The notes under the pieces are model-generated. The model was not told the DNA's origin and ran no database searches. It saw only the letters and a program-made list of their open reading frames with translations. DNA of 64,000 nt from Croceitalea dokdonensis DOKDO 023. Lineage in GTDB: Bacteria > Bacteroidota > Bacteroidia > Flavobacteriales > Flavobacteriaceae. Numbering within the stretch: position 1 is the stretch's first letter; each line of letters starts with the position of its first letter. The DNA lies in assembly GCF_001306415.1 (NCBI RefSeq), contig NZ_LDJX01000001.1, positions 248,001-312,000 on the forward strand. The letters run 5' to 3'. Shown here piece after piece: positions 1-7,419 of the stretch. Made by a program: the position numbers and the translations under genes.

Positions 1-305
1 TAGGCCCCACGGTTCACATAGTCTTCAAACCCCATATCATATACTTCTTCCTCGCTATGTATACGATAAAAGTCAAAATGATAGGCAAGCGGCTGGCCGT
101 GCACATCATGGTATTCGTTCACCAAGCCAAATGTAGGGCTATGGCCAGCGTCTTTTGCCCCCAATCCTTGTAGCATGGCCTTGATCAAGGTGGTTTTGCC
201 AACGCCCATTTGACCATGGAAACAGTAAACGTTATCCTCTGTTTTTCTTAATATGAATTCTGAAATATCGGGAATATCCTTCTTAATATAGATTATATTC
301 TTCAA
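1..305 (-). CDS. tsaE: TsaE, tRNA threonylcarbamoyladenosine ATPase subunit (C-terminus cut by window edge)
   Basis: TsaE is the P-loop ATPase that works with TsaB and TsaD to make t6A37 on ANN-decoding tRNAs. Read from position 305 leftwards, the protein shows the family core: CFHGQMGVGKTTLIKA (Walker A), then SPTFGLVNEY and YHFDFYRI, the usual TsaE blocks after the P-loop. The reading frame is open to position 1, so the C-terminal part lies outside the window. There is no in-frame ATG; the first usable start is TTG at 305 (MKNIIYIKKDIP...), below an in-frame stop further upstream. The neighbouring membrane gene starts divergently only 15 bases away, so their promoters must overlap coding DNA. 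Family call is firm; the start is inferred. Confidence 0.88.
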   Translation of the reverse strand, partial: MKNIIYIKKDIPDISEFILRKTEDNVYCFHGQMGVGKTTLIKAMLQGLGAKDAGHSPTFGLVNEYHDVHGQPLAYHFDFYRIHSEEEVYDMGFEDYVNRGA

Positions 306-320
306 AAATGTTATATTTAT

Positions 321-1355
321 ATGATGTTAGTTCTACCAACTATCGCATTATCAAACTATCTTAAACAGGTGGTCTTTGCGATTTTATTGTTTTTTCTTCC
401 TTTGATTCTTCTGGTACATAAATTGTTCAGTGATAATAGTGTTAACAATTTTACAATATTAGGTTTAAATTTTGTGAACAAGACTAATAGCGATCAGGTT
501 TTGGTTTGGAGCTTTTTAGTTATGATTTTACCGTTGTGCTATCTAATTTTGATGTTTTATCATGGGGTCACACAACATCGAATTGCGTCTTTTCCAATTA
601 TTTGGTGGCTATTTTTTGAGCTATTTGGTGAGGTTTTTTGGCAAATTAGGGAAGTTACTGAAGAGTGGATGTTTTATAGTGCTCTATGTTCATCGGTTCT
701 GATAGTATTACTTTTTGTTCCAGAGTTTAAGAATCGGAGAAATATCCTGACCAAATTGAATAGTACATCAATTTTTGAAAAGGTAAGATTTTTATCTTTT
801 ATGATTTTGGTTTTATTGACGGTTAGTTTTTATAGATTCATTGCTCAAGATATCCTAGATTTAGAACTCCTTGGATTTGATTTATCTAATCTTATCATTG
901 ATGATTTAAGGTTAACAGTTTGGATTTACGGATTAAAAATTTGTTTGTTACTGGTTTTAGTGTTTTGGTTTTTTTCGGTAAACAAATGGTGGAAATATGC
1001 ATTGCTTAGCCCGATATTAATTACGATATTTCAAATACGCAACTTATTAAATCCAAACCAAGATGTTTTTGACGAATACGAAATTATAGAAGCCCTGCCT
1101 TTATTAACTTTCTTAGCTTTATTGTTGATTGTCCTTTCCAAAACTGCGAAAGACAAATATATATTTAGGGCTATTTTTGACCAAACCGTAATGTTGATTG
1201 AACGCAAAGCGCAACGAAAGAACCAAAAGGAAATGCAACGAATAGAAAAGGCTAAAGAAGAACTTCATCACCTTAAAAGAACAGGAAAAGAGACGGATTT
1301 AAAAAAATTGATGGATTTAAAAAAGAAGCTAGAAGTGCAACTGCACAAAGAATAA
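321..1355 (+). CDS. Polytopic membrane protein of unknown function with charged C-terminal tail
   Basis: I do not recognise a named family. The 344-residue product has a strongly hydrophobic N-terminal segment (residues about 15-33) and further membrane-type segments near residues 60-80, 118-132, 155-172, 200-218, 228-238 and 256-272. After residue about 295 the sequence becomes very rich in Lys, Arg, Glu and Gln (RKAQRKNQKEMQRIEKAKEE), likely a cytoplasmic coiled coil. ATG codons at 321 and 324 are both possible starts. It is divergent from tsaE and convergent with the XRE-type gene, with a short hairpin between. Base composition is AT-rich, like the accessory island to its right, so it could belong to the island, but nothing shows that directly. 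Confidence 0.7.
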   Translation: MMLVLPTIALSNYLKQVVFAILLFFLPLILLVHKLFSDNSVNNFTILGLNFVNKTNSDQVLVWSFLVMILPLCYLILMFYHGVTQHRIASFPIIWWLFFELFGEVFWQIREVTEEWMFYSALCSSVLIVLLFVPEFKNRRNILTKLNSTSIFEKVRFLSFMILVLLTVSFYRFIAQDILDLELLGFDLSNLIIDDLRLTVWIYGLKICLLLVLVFWFFSVNKWWKYALLSPILITIFQIRNLLNPNQDVFDEYEIIEALPLLTFLALLLIVLSKTAKDKYIFRAIFDQTVMLIERKAQRKNQKEMQRIEKAKEELHHLKRTGKETDLKKLMDLKKKLEVQLHKE

Positions 1356-1362
1356 ACACTAC

Positions 1363-1389
1363 CCCTAGGTATCGCTAGGGACTCTTTTT
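1363..1389. terminator. Short hairpin between convergent genes
   Basis: CCCTAG (1363-1368) pairs with CTAGGG (1375-1380) around a 6-base loop and is followed on the + strand by ACTCTTTTT. It overlaps the stop codon of the minus-strand XRE gene. The stem is short, so this is a moderate call. Confidence 0.4.
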
Positions 1390-1755
1390 AGAAGTACGCT
1401 TTTCTATTTCTTTGGTAACCTCATCGAGTAAATCCCTTAATTCCTCTTCATGCCGCTTTTTGATTTTGGCTTCAACGATGCGTTCTATTTCTTTTTGTTG
1501 GCTTAAGGGTAACTCACCTGTTTCTAGTATACTTTTATCCGGATTAAGCATCTCGCCTTCACCTGTCAATAACCAAATCAAATTGAGTTTGGGATAGGTC
1601 TTGATAATATTTTCTATAATGTCACTACCAATGGATGCATGGTTCTTTTTCATCCGTAGCGTATACCCATTACTGGCACCAATGCTTAAATCAAACTGCC
1701 TGGCACTGATTCCGGTATAGGTTATAAACTCTAGTAAACGATCTATTGCTTTCAC
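1375..1755 (-). CDS. XRE / CI-like helix-turn-helix regulator
   Basis: A 126-residue DNA-binding protein of the type often annotated in Flavobacteriia as an XRE or phage-repressor-like HTH protein. The N-terminal half (about residues 4-65) has the arrangement seen in that group: RLLEFITYTGISARQFDLSI, a helix-turn-helix with SIGASNGYTLRM, then YPKLNLIWLLTGEGEML. The C-terminal part is charged (EIERIVEAKIKKRHEEELRD) and probably a coiled coil for dimerisation. It starts at ATG 1755, divergent from the exporter genes. A Bacteroidota-type -7 element (1786-1793) sits 30 bases upstream inside a perfect 9-bp inverted repeat, which suggests autoregulation and perhaps control of the exporter. No phage structural genes are nearby, so a prophage origin is not supported. 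Confidence 0.8.
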   Translation of the reverse strand: MKAIDRLLEFITYTGISARQFDLSIGASNGYTLRMKKNHASIGSDIIENIIKTYPKLNLIWLLTGEGEMLNPDKSILETGELPLSQQKEIERIVEAKIKKRHEEELRDLLDEVTKEIEKRTSKKSP

Positions 1756-1777
1756 AAAGTGGTATTTTACTTACAAA

Positions 1778-1804
1778 ATAAAAATCAAAAGTAAGGATTT
1801 TTAT
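1778..1804. promoter_or_regulatory. Perfect 9-bp inverted repeat, candidate operator
   Basis: ATAAAAATC (1778-1786) and GATTTTTAT (1796-1804) are exact reverse complements separated by 9 bases. The spacer contains most of the -7 element of the minus-strand regulator gene, so a dimer bound here would block that promoter. It also lies about 104 bases before the exporter start codon. Confidence 0.5.
1786..1793 (-). promoter_or_regulatory. -7 promoter element of the XRE-type gene
   Basis: On the minus strand the sequence reads TACTTTTG, an exact match to the Bacteroidota -7 consensus TAnnTTTG. Transcription would begin near 1780, giving a leader of about 25 bases to the ATG at 1755. No clear -33 TTG was found. 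Confidence 0.5.
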
Positions 1805-1907
1805 AGAATATCCACATAAAAACTAGGGTTTTAAGAAATTCTTTCGTTAAAAAATATATAAAATATTCTACAATATAGATTATTTACTACATTTAAAGAA
1901 AAAATAA

Positions 1908-3071
1908 ATGCAACTTTTCCCTAAAGAAATTATAGAGAGTACTACCCAATACTTCATACCGAAAAACGCTATTAGAAGCAAAGTGATTTATGGGATAATA
2001 TTAGGATTCATTTTTATTGCCCTCGGAAGTTTACCATTTATCCACATTACCATTTATTCTTCTGCTAGAGGATTTGTGAAGCCTTCTAGTGAAAGAATTG
2101 TAATAACAGCAATTACATCAGGCGTTGTAGAAAGTGCAACTTTGGAGCCTAATACCACAGTAGTATCTGGTGACACCCTACTGATTTTAAAAACAGCTGT
2201 TCTTCAAGAGCAAGTACAATTACATCAAACGCAACTACTACAGGCAAAAAATGAACAGAAAGACCTTATGTTGTTAATCAAGGGTAGCGGTGTTAAGGTA
2301 AACCGCTTAGCTACCGCAAAATACCAAAAGCAATATGTAGAGTATGAATCCTTATTGGATGAGCATTATTTAAAAATCAAACAATTGACTTTGACTTATG
2401 ACCGTAATAAAACACTACTTGAAAAAGGGGTAATAGCAAAGGCAGAATTTGATGAAATTAAGCTTAGTTATGATTTGGCAAAAACAGCATTTTATCAATT
2501 AAAAAAACGGTTTACCAACCAGTGGCAAGCCAATCTAACCGAGATTAACAATACCATAGCAGAAATTAACTCTTCCATAGCGCGCTTAGAACTGGATAAA
2601 GAAAACTACGTTATTACTGCGCCTGTCACTGGTACACTTCTGGCGCCGCCGTACCTTGAAAAGGGAAGCACCGTCAATATTGGTGCAATGCTAGGGGAAA
2701 TCTCACCCGATACAGATTTAATTGCAGAATGCTATGTATCTACAACGGATATTGGTTTAATTGATAAGAATAAGACGGTAAATTTTCAGATTGATGCTTT
2801 TAACTACAATCAGTGGGGTTTTGTAACAGGTGAAATCCTAAGTATAGGAAAGGATGTGGAGTTTTTGGAGAACCAACCCGTTTACAAGGTGAAATGTAAG
2901 CTAAAAAAAGACTTTCTCACCCTTAAGAACGGATATCGGGGAGAAATTACAAAAGGAATGACCTTAAACGCCCGCTTTGAAATTGCCGAGCGGTCCGTAT
3001 ACGAATTATTGTATGATAAAATGGATGACTGGCTCAACCCAAATGCAGGAGAAAACTTAGCACTAAACTAA
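1908..3071 (+). CDS. HlyD-family membrane fusion protein of a peptide exporter
   Basis: The 387-residue periplasmic adaptor has the HlyD layout: a cytoplasmic N-terminus, one membrane anchor at about residues 24-46 (IYGIILGFIFIALGSLPF), a first lipoyl half near 55-100 (ITSGVVESATLEPNTTV), a long alpha-hairpin/coiled coil (about 100-215), the second lipoyl half (ITAPVTGTLLAPPYLEKGS), and a C-terminal beta-barrel domain. Such proteins bridge an inner-membrane ABC transporter to an outer-membrane channel. It is followed after 4 bases by the C39-peptidase ABC transporter, so the two form an operon. No TolC-like gene is present in the window, so an outer-membrane channel encoded elsewhere is presumably shared. 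Start ATG 1908 follows an A-rich leader. Confidence 0.87.
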   Translation: MQLFPKEIIESTTQYFIPKNAIRSKVIYGIILGFIFIALGSLPFIHITIYSSARGFVKPSSERIVITAITSGVVESATLEPNTTVVSGDTLLILKTAVLQEQVQLHQTQLLQAKNEQKDLMLLIKGSGVKVNRLATAKYQKQYVEYESLLDEHYLKIKQLTLTYDRNKTLLEKGVIAKAEFDEIKLSYDLAKTAFYQLKKRFTNQWQANLTEINNTIAEINSSIARLELDKENYVITAPVTGTLLAPPYLEKGSTVNIGAMLGEISPDTDLIAECYVSTTDIGLIDKNKTVNFQIDAFNYNQWGFVTGEILSIGKDVEFLENQPVYKVKCKLKKDFLTLKNGYRGEITKGMTLNARFEIAERSVYELLYDKMDDWLNPNAGENLALN

Positions 3072-3075
3072 TAAG

Positions 3076-5253
3076 ATGGCAAAAAAGACGATTAAACAAC
3101 ATGATATTACAGATTGTGGCGCTGCCTGTTTGGCCTCAATTGCCGCCCATTATAAATTGAACTTTCCTATAGCCCGTATCCGTCAGTTTGCAGGAACGGA
3201 TAAAAAAGGCACCAACGTTTTTGGATTGATAAAAGCCGCGGAAAAATTAGGCTTTGACGCCAAAGGGGTGCGTGGAGATTTTGACAGTTTATTTAAAATT
3301 CCCAAACCTGCTATAGCCCATGTTATCGTAAAAGAAAAATTACATCATTATGTTGTGATTTACGGAGCAACAAAAAAGCATATCCTACTGATGGACCCAG
3401 GTACCGGAAAAATGGAAAAGCGCAGCCATGAGGACTTTAAAAAGGAGTGGACAGGTGTTTTGGTGCTGCTGGTTCCGAGTCAGACTTTTCAAACCGGAAA
3501 TGAAAAAGTGTCCGTGTTCAGCAGGTTTTGGTTTTTATTAAAGCCACACAAAACCGTTCTCGCACAGGCATTCTTTGGTGCTGTCGCCTATACCTTGCTA
3601 GGGTTTTCAACTTCAATTTATATTCAGAAGATTACGGATTATGTATTGATAGACGGTAACTTAAAATTATTGAATCTTTTGAGCGTCATCATGATTCTAT
3701 TATTGGTGCTTAAAGTATTTATTGGTGTTTTTAAGGATGTTTTTTTAATTAAAACCGGGCAGCAAATAGATGCAAGATTGATTTTAGGATATTACAAGCA
3801 CCTCTTAAAACTTCCACAACAGTTTTTTGATACCATGCGTGTGGGTGAGATTATTTCGCGTATTGGTGATGCCGTTAAGATTAGGCATTTCATCAACGGG
3901 GTGGCCTTAACGTTAACGGTGAACATTCTTATCGTCTTGTTTTCTTTTGTACTTATGTTTACCTATTACTGGAAACTGGCGATGATCATGTTGCTCATAG
4001 TACCCATCTACGCGACTATTTATTTCATTGTTAATAAATTGAACAAAAAAGTGGAACGTAAGGTCATGGAGCATTCTGCCGATTTAGAGAGCCAATTGGT
4101 AGAATCCCTTAATTCCGTAGGTACCATTAAACGATTTGGTCTGGAAGGTTTTTCCAATGTAAAGACTGAAACCCGCTTTGTACGTTTATTGAACACGGGA
4201 TATAAGTCCGCGTTGAACAGTATCTTTTCTGGAACCTCCTCCAACACAATAGCCCAAGTATTTGTTATTGTATTGTTATGGGCCGGTTCTGGTTTTGTCA
4301 TCGACAAAGAAATTACCCCTGGAGAATTACTATCTTTTTATGCTATTGTTGGGTATTTTACCGGCCCATTGATGGGGTTGGTCAGCGCTAATAAGGAAAT
4401 TCAAAATGCCATGATTGCTCCAGATAGGCTTTTTGAGATTTTAGATTTGGAGCGTGAGGAAGAGGATAATAAGGTAGCCATCACCCCCGCCAAGTTGGGA
4501 GATATTGTCTTTGATAAGGTTTGTTTCAGCTATGGCACCAGGGTAGAGGTGTTTAAAGACTTTAACCTCACCATAAAAAAAGGCGAAATCACCGCTTTTG
4601 TAGGTGAAAGTGGGTCAGGCAAATCTACCTTAGTGTCGTTACTACAAAATATATATCCCATTACGCAGGGGAGCATATCCATTGGAAAGAATAATTTGGA
4701 ATATATCAGCAATGAAAGCTTGCGTAAACTGGTAGCGGTTGTCCCACAAAAGATAGATTTGTTTGCTGGTAACGTTATTGAAAATATTGCTGTGGGTGAG
4801 GTAGCCCCAGATGTTGAACGTATTGTACAGATATGCACGGATATTGGAATCCTTGAGTTTATTGAAAAACTTCCAAATGGTTTTGCTACTTATTTAGGTG
4901 AAAATGGCGCCAGCCTTTCTGGTGGCCAAAAACAGCGTATCGCCATTGCAAGAGCGCTTTACAAGAAACCAGAAATCTTGGTTTTGGACGAGGCAACTAG
5001 TTCCTTGGACAGCAGCTCCGAAACCTATGTTAAAAAAGCGGTAAATCAGCTGAGGGAAGCTGGTAAAACGGTAATACTAATTGCACATAGGTTAAGTACC
5101 GTGGTGAATGCGGATACCATTGTCGTACTTAAAAATGGAACAGTGGTAGAACAAGGGTCCCATGAAACACTATACCTAAGAAAACAGGGGTACTATCAAT
5201 TATGGAGACAGCAGCTGCCTAGGTTAAGTTTTAGGTTAAAATCTGCCAGTTGA
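3076..5253 (+). CDS. Peptidase-containing ABC transporter (C39, PCAT-type bacteriocin exporter)
   Basis: This 725-residue protein both cuts the leader of double-glycine peptides and exports the mature part. An N-terminal C39 protease domain (1 to about 135) carries the catalytic Cys14 (DITDCGAACLA), His91 (HHYVVIYG) and Asp107 (MDPGTG). A six-helix exporter domain spans about 155-430. The ATPase has Walker A GESGSGKST near 510, a Q-loop (VPQKIDLF), the signature LSGGQKQR near 614, Walker B LVLDEATSSLD near 635 and the H-loop AHRLST near 671. All catalytic residues are present, so it should be active. The two double-glycine peptides encoded 0.6 kb downstream are the obvious substrates. Confidence 0.95.
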   Translation: MAKKTIKQHDITDCGAACLASIAAHYKLNFPIARIRQFAGTDKKGTNVFGLIKAAEKLGFDAKGVRGDFDSLFKIPKPAIAHVIVKEKLHHYVVIYGATKKHILLMDPGTGKMEKRSHEDFKKEWTGVLVLLVPSQTFQTGNEKVSVFSRFWFLLKPHKTVLAQAFFGAVAYTLLGFSTSIYIQKITDYVLIDGNLKLLNLLSVIMILLLVLKVFIGVFKDVFLIKTGQQIDARLILGYYKHLLKLPQQFFDTMRVGEIISRIGDAVKIRHFINGVALTLTVNILIVLFSFVLMFTYYWKLAMIMLLIVPIYATIYFIVNKLNKKVERKVMEHSADLESQLVESLNSVGTIKRFGLEGFSNVKTETRFVRLLNTGYKSALNSIFSGTSSNTIAQVFVIVLLWAGSGFVIDKEITPGELLSFYAIVGYFTGPLMGLVSANKEIQNAMIAPDRLFEILDLEREEEDNKVAITPAKLGDIVFDKVCFSYGTRVEVFKDFNLTIKKGEITAFVGESGSGKSTLVSLLQNIYPITQGSISIGKNNLEYISNESLRKLVAVVPQKIDLFAGNVIENIAVGEVAPDVERIVQICTDIGILEFIEKLPNGFATYLGENGASLSGGQKQRIAIARALYKKPEILVLDEATSSLDSSSETYVKKAVNQLREAGKTVILIAHRLSTVVNADTIVVLKNGTVVEQGSHETLYLRKQGYYQLWRQQLPRLSFRLKSAS

Positions 5254-5409
5254 CAGATTGGCATAGCATTGGGTTGTTAAATTCAAAAAGACCACTTGAT
5301 AGCAATCTAGCGTAAAGCCAACCGCTGTTAGGAAAAGGAAAGACAAATAACAATCAAAACACTAGAGCAAACATCGGTATTTCAAGATGACAAATAAAAC
5401 AAGAATACT

Positions 5410-5721
5410 ATGAAACAATTGACAAAACAAATTGCATTACTGGAGCGCGTAGACCAACTGATACGCCTAAAGGCAACGGGTAGGCCTAAGAACCTGGCAG
5501 AACGGCTAAACGTATCACAAGCCACTGTGTTTAGGATGATTGAGACCATGAAAGAACTAAATGCCCCGGTCTATTATGACCTGGCCAGGCAGAGCTATGC
5601 CTATTCAGAACCGACGGCTTTTAAATGTGGGTTTTTTGTAGAAGCTCTTGATGAAGAGGCACAGCGTGATCTAACGGGTGGCTATGGTTTTAAGAACATT
5701 CAAAGATTGTTGAAATTTTAA
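5410..5721 (+). CDS. Small helix-turn-helix protein
   Basis: A 103-residue protein whose N-terminal half is a winged HTH: LLERVDQLIRLKATGRPKNL, then LAERLNVSQATVFRMIETMK as the recognition helix region, similar to the HTH_11 domain at the front of WYL-type regulators. The WYL part is absent; the short C-terminal region (SEPTAFKCGFF...GGYGFKNIQRLLKF) is unlike anything I recognise. It lies between the exporter and the peptide genes, so control of peptide production is the natural guess, but this is only from position. A candidate promoter for the peptides overlaps its stop codon. Confidence 0.75.
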   Translation: MKQLTKQIALLERVDQLIRLKATGRPKNLAERLNVSQATVFRMIETMKELNAPVYYDLARQSYAYSEPTAFKCGFFVEALDEEAQRDLTGGYGFKNIQRLLKF

Positions 5722-5735
5722 CATTTTTACCTTTA
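5707..5735 (+). promoter_or_regulatory. Candidate promoter of the two-peptide operon
   Basis: TTG at 5707-5709 and TACCTTTA at 5728-5735 are separated by 18 bases, close to the Bacteroidota -33/-7 pattern (7 of 8 positions of TAnnTTTG). Transcription would start near 5742, about 105 bases before the first peptide gene. Confidence 0.45.
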
Positions 5736-5736
5736 T

Positions 5737-5809
5737 ACTCTCAAAAAATGAGAGTTTACGTCTCCATCTTTATAATCTAATTAAAATAGCGCGCTAACAC
5801 AATTAGATT
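5737..5809 (+). promoter_or_regulatory. Structured leader of the peptide operon: two inverted repeats
   Basis: ACTCTCA (5737-5743) pairs with TGAGAGT (5749-5755) over a 5-base loop of A. AATCTAATT (5774-5782) pairs perfectly with AATTAGATT (5801-5809) over an 18-base loop. Either may be an operator or an mRNA-stability element; no T-run follows, so neither looks like a terminator. Confidence 0.4.
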
Positions 5810-5847
5810 TGATTAGATATTTATGTTTAACTTAAAAATTAAAATTA

Positions 5848-6051
5848 ATGGAGAATTTACAAAATCTAAAAATTCAAGAATTAGACTCACAGCAATTGGT
5901 TAATATAGGAGGAGGAGGCTTCCGTGATTTTTTTGTTGAGGCGGCAGTAACTTACATTGTGACGCTTAATACGTTCACTGCCGCGGTTATTGCCGGCTTT
6001 GGAGATGGTGCAAATGCAGTTGCGGAAGCACACGTTAATACCCATCATTAA
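5848..6051 (+). CDS. Double-glycine leader peptide 1 (bacteriocin-like, 67 aa)
   Basis: The precursor has a typical double-glycine leader: QELDSQQLVNIGGG, with Leu17 at -7 and Ile20 at -4 if C39 cleavage occurs after Gly23. The mature part would be 44 residues, starting GFRDFFVEAA, with no Cys, so no disulfides or thioether rings. It is hydrophobic in the middle (YIVTLNTFTAAVIAGFG), carries a small-xxx-small pattern A46-G50-G54, and ends in AHVNTHH. The AHxxTH ending is shared with the second peptide. Placed between a C39 exporter and a CPBP membrane protein, it is most simply an unmodified class II bacteriocin or signalling peptide. I know no named family for it. Confidence 0.82.
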   Translation: MENLQNLKIQELDSQQLVNIGGGGFRDFFVEAAVTYIVTLNTFTAAVIAGFGDGANAVAEAHVNTHH

Positions 6052-6083
6052 TACTACAGATTAAAATTAATAAAATTTAAAGA

Positions 6084-6266
6084 ATGAAAATAGAATTATT
6101 AAACGTTCAAGAACTTAACAATCAAGATTTGGCAGCAATAAATGGAGGAAGTTGGTTAACTGACTTAGCCGAAGATGTAGGCTACGCTGTAGGTTACGCA
6201 GCGGGCTTTGTTACTGGTACAGTTGTAGTAGCAGCACATATTGTAACTCATGAACTGCTTCAATAG
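6084..6266 (+). CDS. Double-glycine leader peptide 2 with glycine zipper (60 aa)
   Basis: The leader NVQELNNQDLAAINGG fits the C39 consensus (Leu16 at -7, Ile19 at -4), giving a 38-residue mature peptide starting SWLTDLAEDV. The mature part has glycines at 33, 37, 41 and 45 (GYAVGYAAGFVTG), three consecutive GxxxG motifs, followed by VVVAAHIVTHELLQ. GxxxG motifs are the known helix-helix contact of two-peptide (class IIb) bacteriocins, and both peptides here end in AHxxTH. No Cys is present. The gene is 32 bases after peptide 1 and is followed by a strong terminator, so the pair forms one transcript. Confidence 0.82.
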   Translation: MKIELLNVQELNNQDLAAINGGSWLTDLAEDVGYAVGYAAGFVTGTVVVAAHIVTHELLQ

Positions 6267-6295
6267 AAGATAAATATGTAATTTTTTGTTACAGG

Positions 6296-6323
6296 AAAAC
6301 ACCTATTGATAATAGGTGTTTTC
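6296..6323 (+). terminator. Strong hairpin terminator after the peptide pair
   Basis: AAAACACCTATT (6296-6307) and AATAGGTGTTTT (6311-6322) form a perfect 12-bp stem with a 3-base loop, ending in a T-run. It closes the two-peptide transcript and separates it from the CPBP gene, which could be reached by read-through. Confidence 0.75.
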
Positions 6324-6351
6324 TTTATTCAATTTATATACACAATTATTA

Positions 6352-7041
6352 ATGCAGTTAATATCAGACTTATTTGCTTTCCTAAGAGATCCAAAAAATT
6401 CGCGAAAAGAGCATAGGAAATTTCCAAAGGCTTTTGTGAATTTTTTAGTTTTTGATTTAGCAATTACCTTTTTATGGGCTTTTATTGTTGGTCTACTTAC
6501 GGTCATTTCTGATGACTTTCGACTCGTATTCCAAAGCAAAGCACGTATTGAGAGTTCTACAACCAATATTTTTCTAACAACTGTACTTTTGGCACCTTTA
6601 ATAGAGGAGTTAGCGTTTAGGTACGGTTTAAAAATCAACAAATTAACTGTATCCGTTAGTATATCTATACAGATCATTATCTATCTTAACGTATTAAATC
6701 TGATTAATGTCTCGTTTTTTATTAGGTATTTAATGATCCTAGTTTGTTCAGTAGTTTTGTTTTTTACTATAGGTGAGAAACTGAGCCACTTTTTAAACAA
6801 AAAGTTTAATTCGTTTGTATATTTTAACATAATTGCTTTTAGCTTTTTACATGTTTCTAATTTTTCATTTTTTGAGTTCAACCATTATTTTTTTATTCCA
6901 GTTTTAATTTGGTTACAGATATTCTTCGGTTTTTATTTAAGCTACGTTAGACTTGGCAAAAACATTTGGTATGTGATATTCTTTCATTCTTTGCATAACG
7001 GGTTAATATTTGGGTGGGGCCAACTAATGACAAGTATGTGA
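6352..7041 (+). CDS. CPBP-family intramembrane metalloprotease, candidate bacteriocin immunity protein
   Basis: The 229-residue membrane protein carries all CPBP (Abi/Rce1-like) signatures: EELAFR at residues 85-90 (EExxxR), FSFLH with His167 (FxxxH), and HSLHN with His212 and Asn216 (HxxxN). These residues form the putative intramembrane active site. CPBP proteins are known as self-immunity factors in lactobacillus and pneumococcal bacteriocin loci, and this one directly follows the two peptides, so immunity or peptide maturation is a reasonable inference. I use the ATG at 6352. An upstream in-frame GTG (6316) sits inside the right arm of the terminator hairpin and is unlikely to be used. 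Confidence 0.82.
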   Translation: MQLISDLFAFLRDPKNSRKEHRKFPKAFVNFLVFDLAITFLWAFIVGLLTVISDDFRLVFQSKARIESSTTNIFLTTVLLAPLIEELAFRYGLKINKLTVSVSISIQIIIYLNVLNLINVSFFIRYLMILVCSVVLFFTIGEKLSHFLNKKFNSFVYFNIIAFSFLHVSNFSFFEFNHYFFIPVLIWLQIFFGFYLSYVRLGKNIWYVIFFHSLHNGLIFGWGQLMTSM

Positions 7042-7419
7042 TTAACTTTAAAGATTCGTTTGTCCGTAAATCTCAGTTAGCATTAAGTTTTTCTTATAAA
7101 TCGACTGGAGTTTTGATTAAAGGTAAATTACATTTTAGTTATGTTTTAGTAAGCATGCGTATAATACTCATTCCGACAAAAGTCGAAGTAGAAAGTAGAC
7201 AGATGTATTACTTAACTAATAATAAAAAACAGTAAGCTTTTCATTGAAAAGTATTACGTTTTAACCATTTAAACAATTAATTTGAAAATTTACAAGACTA
7301 TTGTAAACCTAATTACTGCCTAGGTAAGAGGTTAAAAAGAATCAGATTTAGAAAACATCGAAATCCAATGATGTCAACAATTAATCTATTATTAAACAAA
7401 CAAATTCGCATCAGCTTTA
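7042..7419. other. AT-rich non-coding stretch
   Basis: This 378-base stretch separates the peptide island from porX. It holds one low-complexity open frame without recognisable motifs, which continues from inside the CPBP gene; I do not call it a gene. No repeats, tRNA or convincing terminator were seen. Confidence 0.4.

Noticed and set aside
1375-1755. XRE gene as a prophage remnant
   Set aside because: No integrase, structural phage genes or attachment-type repeats are visible around it.
6316-6351. Upstream GTG start for the CPBP gene
   Set aside because: The codon lies in the right arm of a perfect 12-bp terminator stem; ATG 6352 gives a normal family N-terminus.
7014-7235. 73-residue open frame after the CPBP gene
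   Set aside because: It begins inside the CPBP coding region in another frame, has no recognisable motif, signal or start context, and looks like chance in AT-rich DNA.
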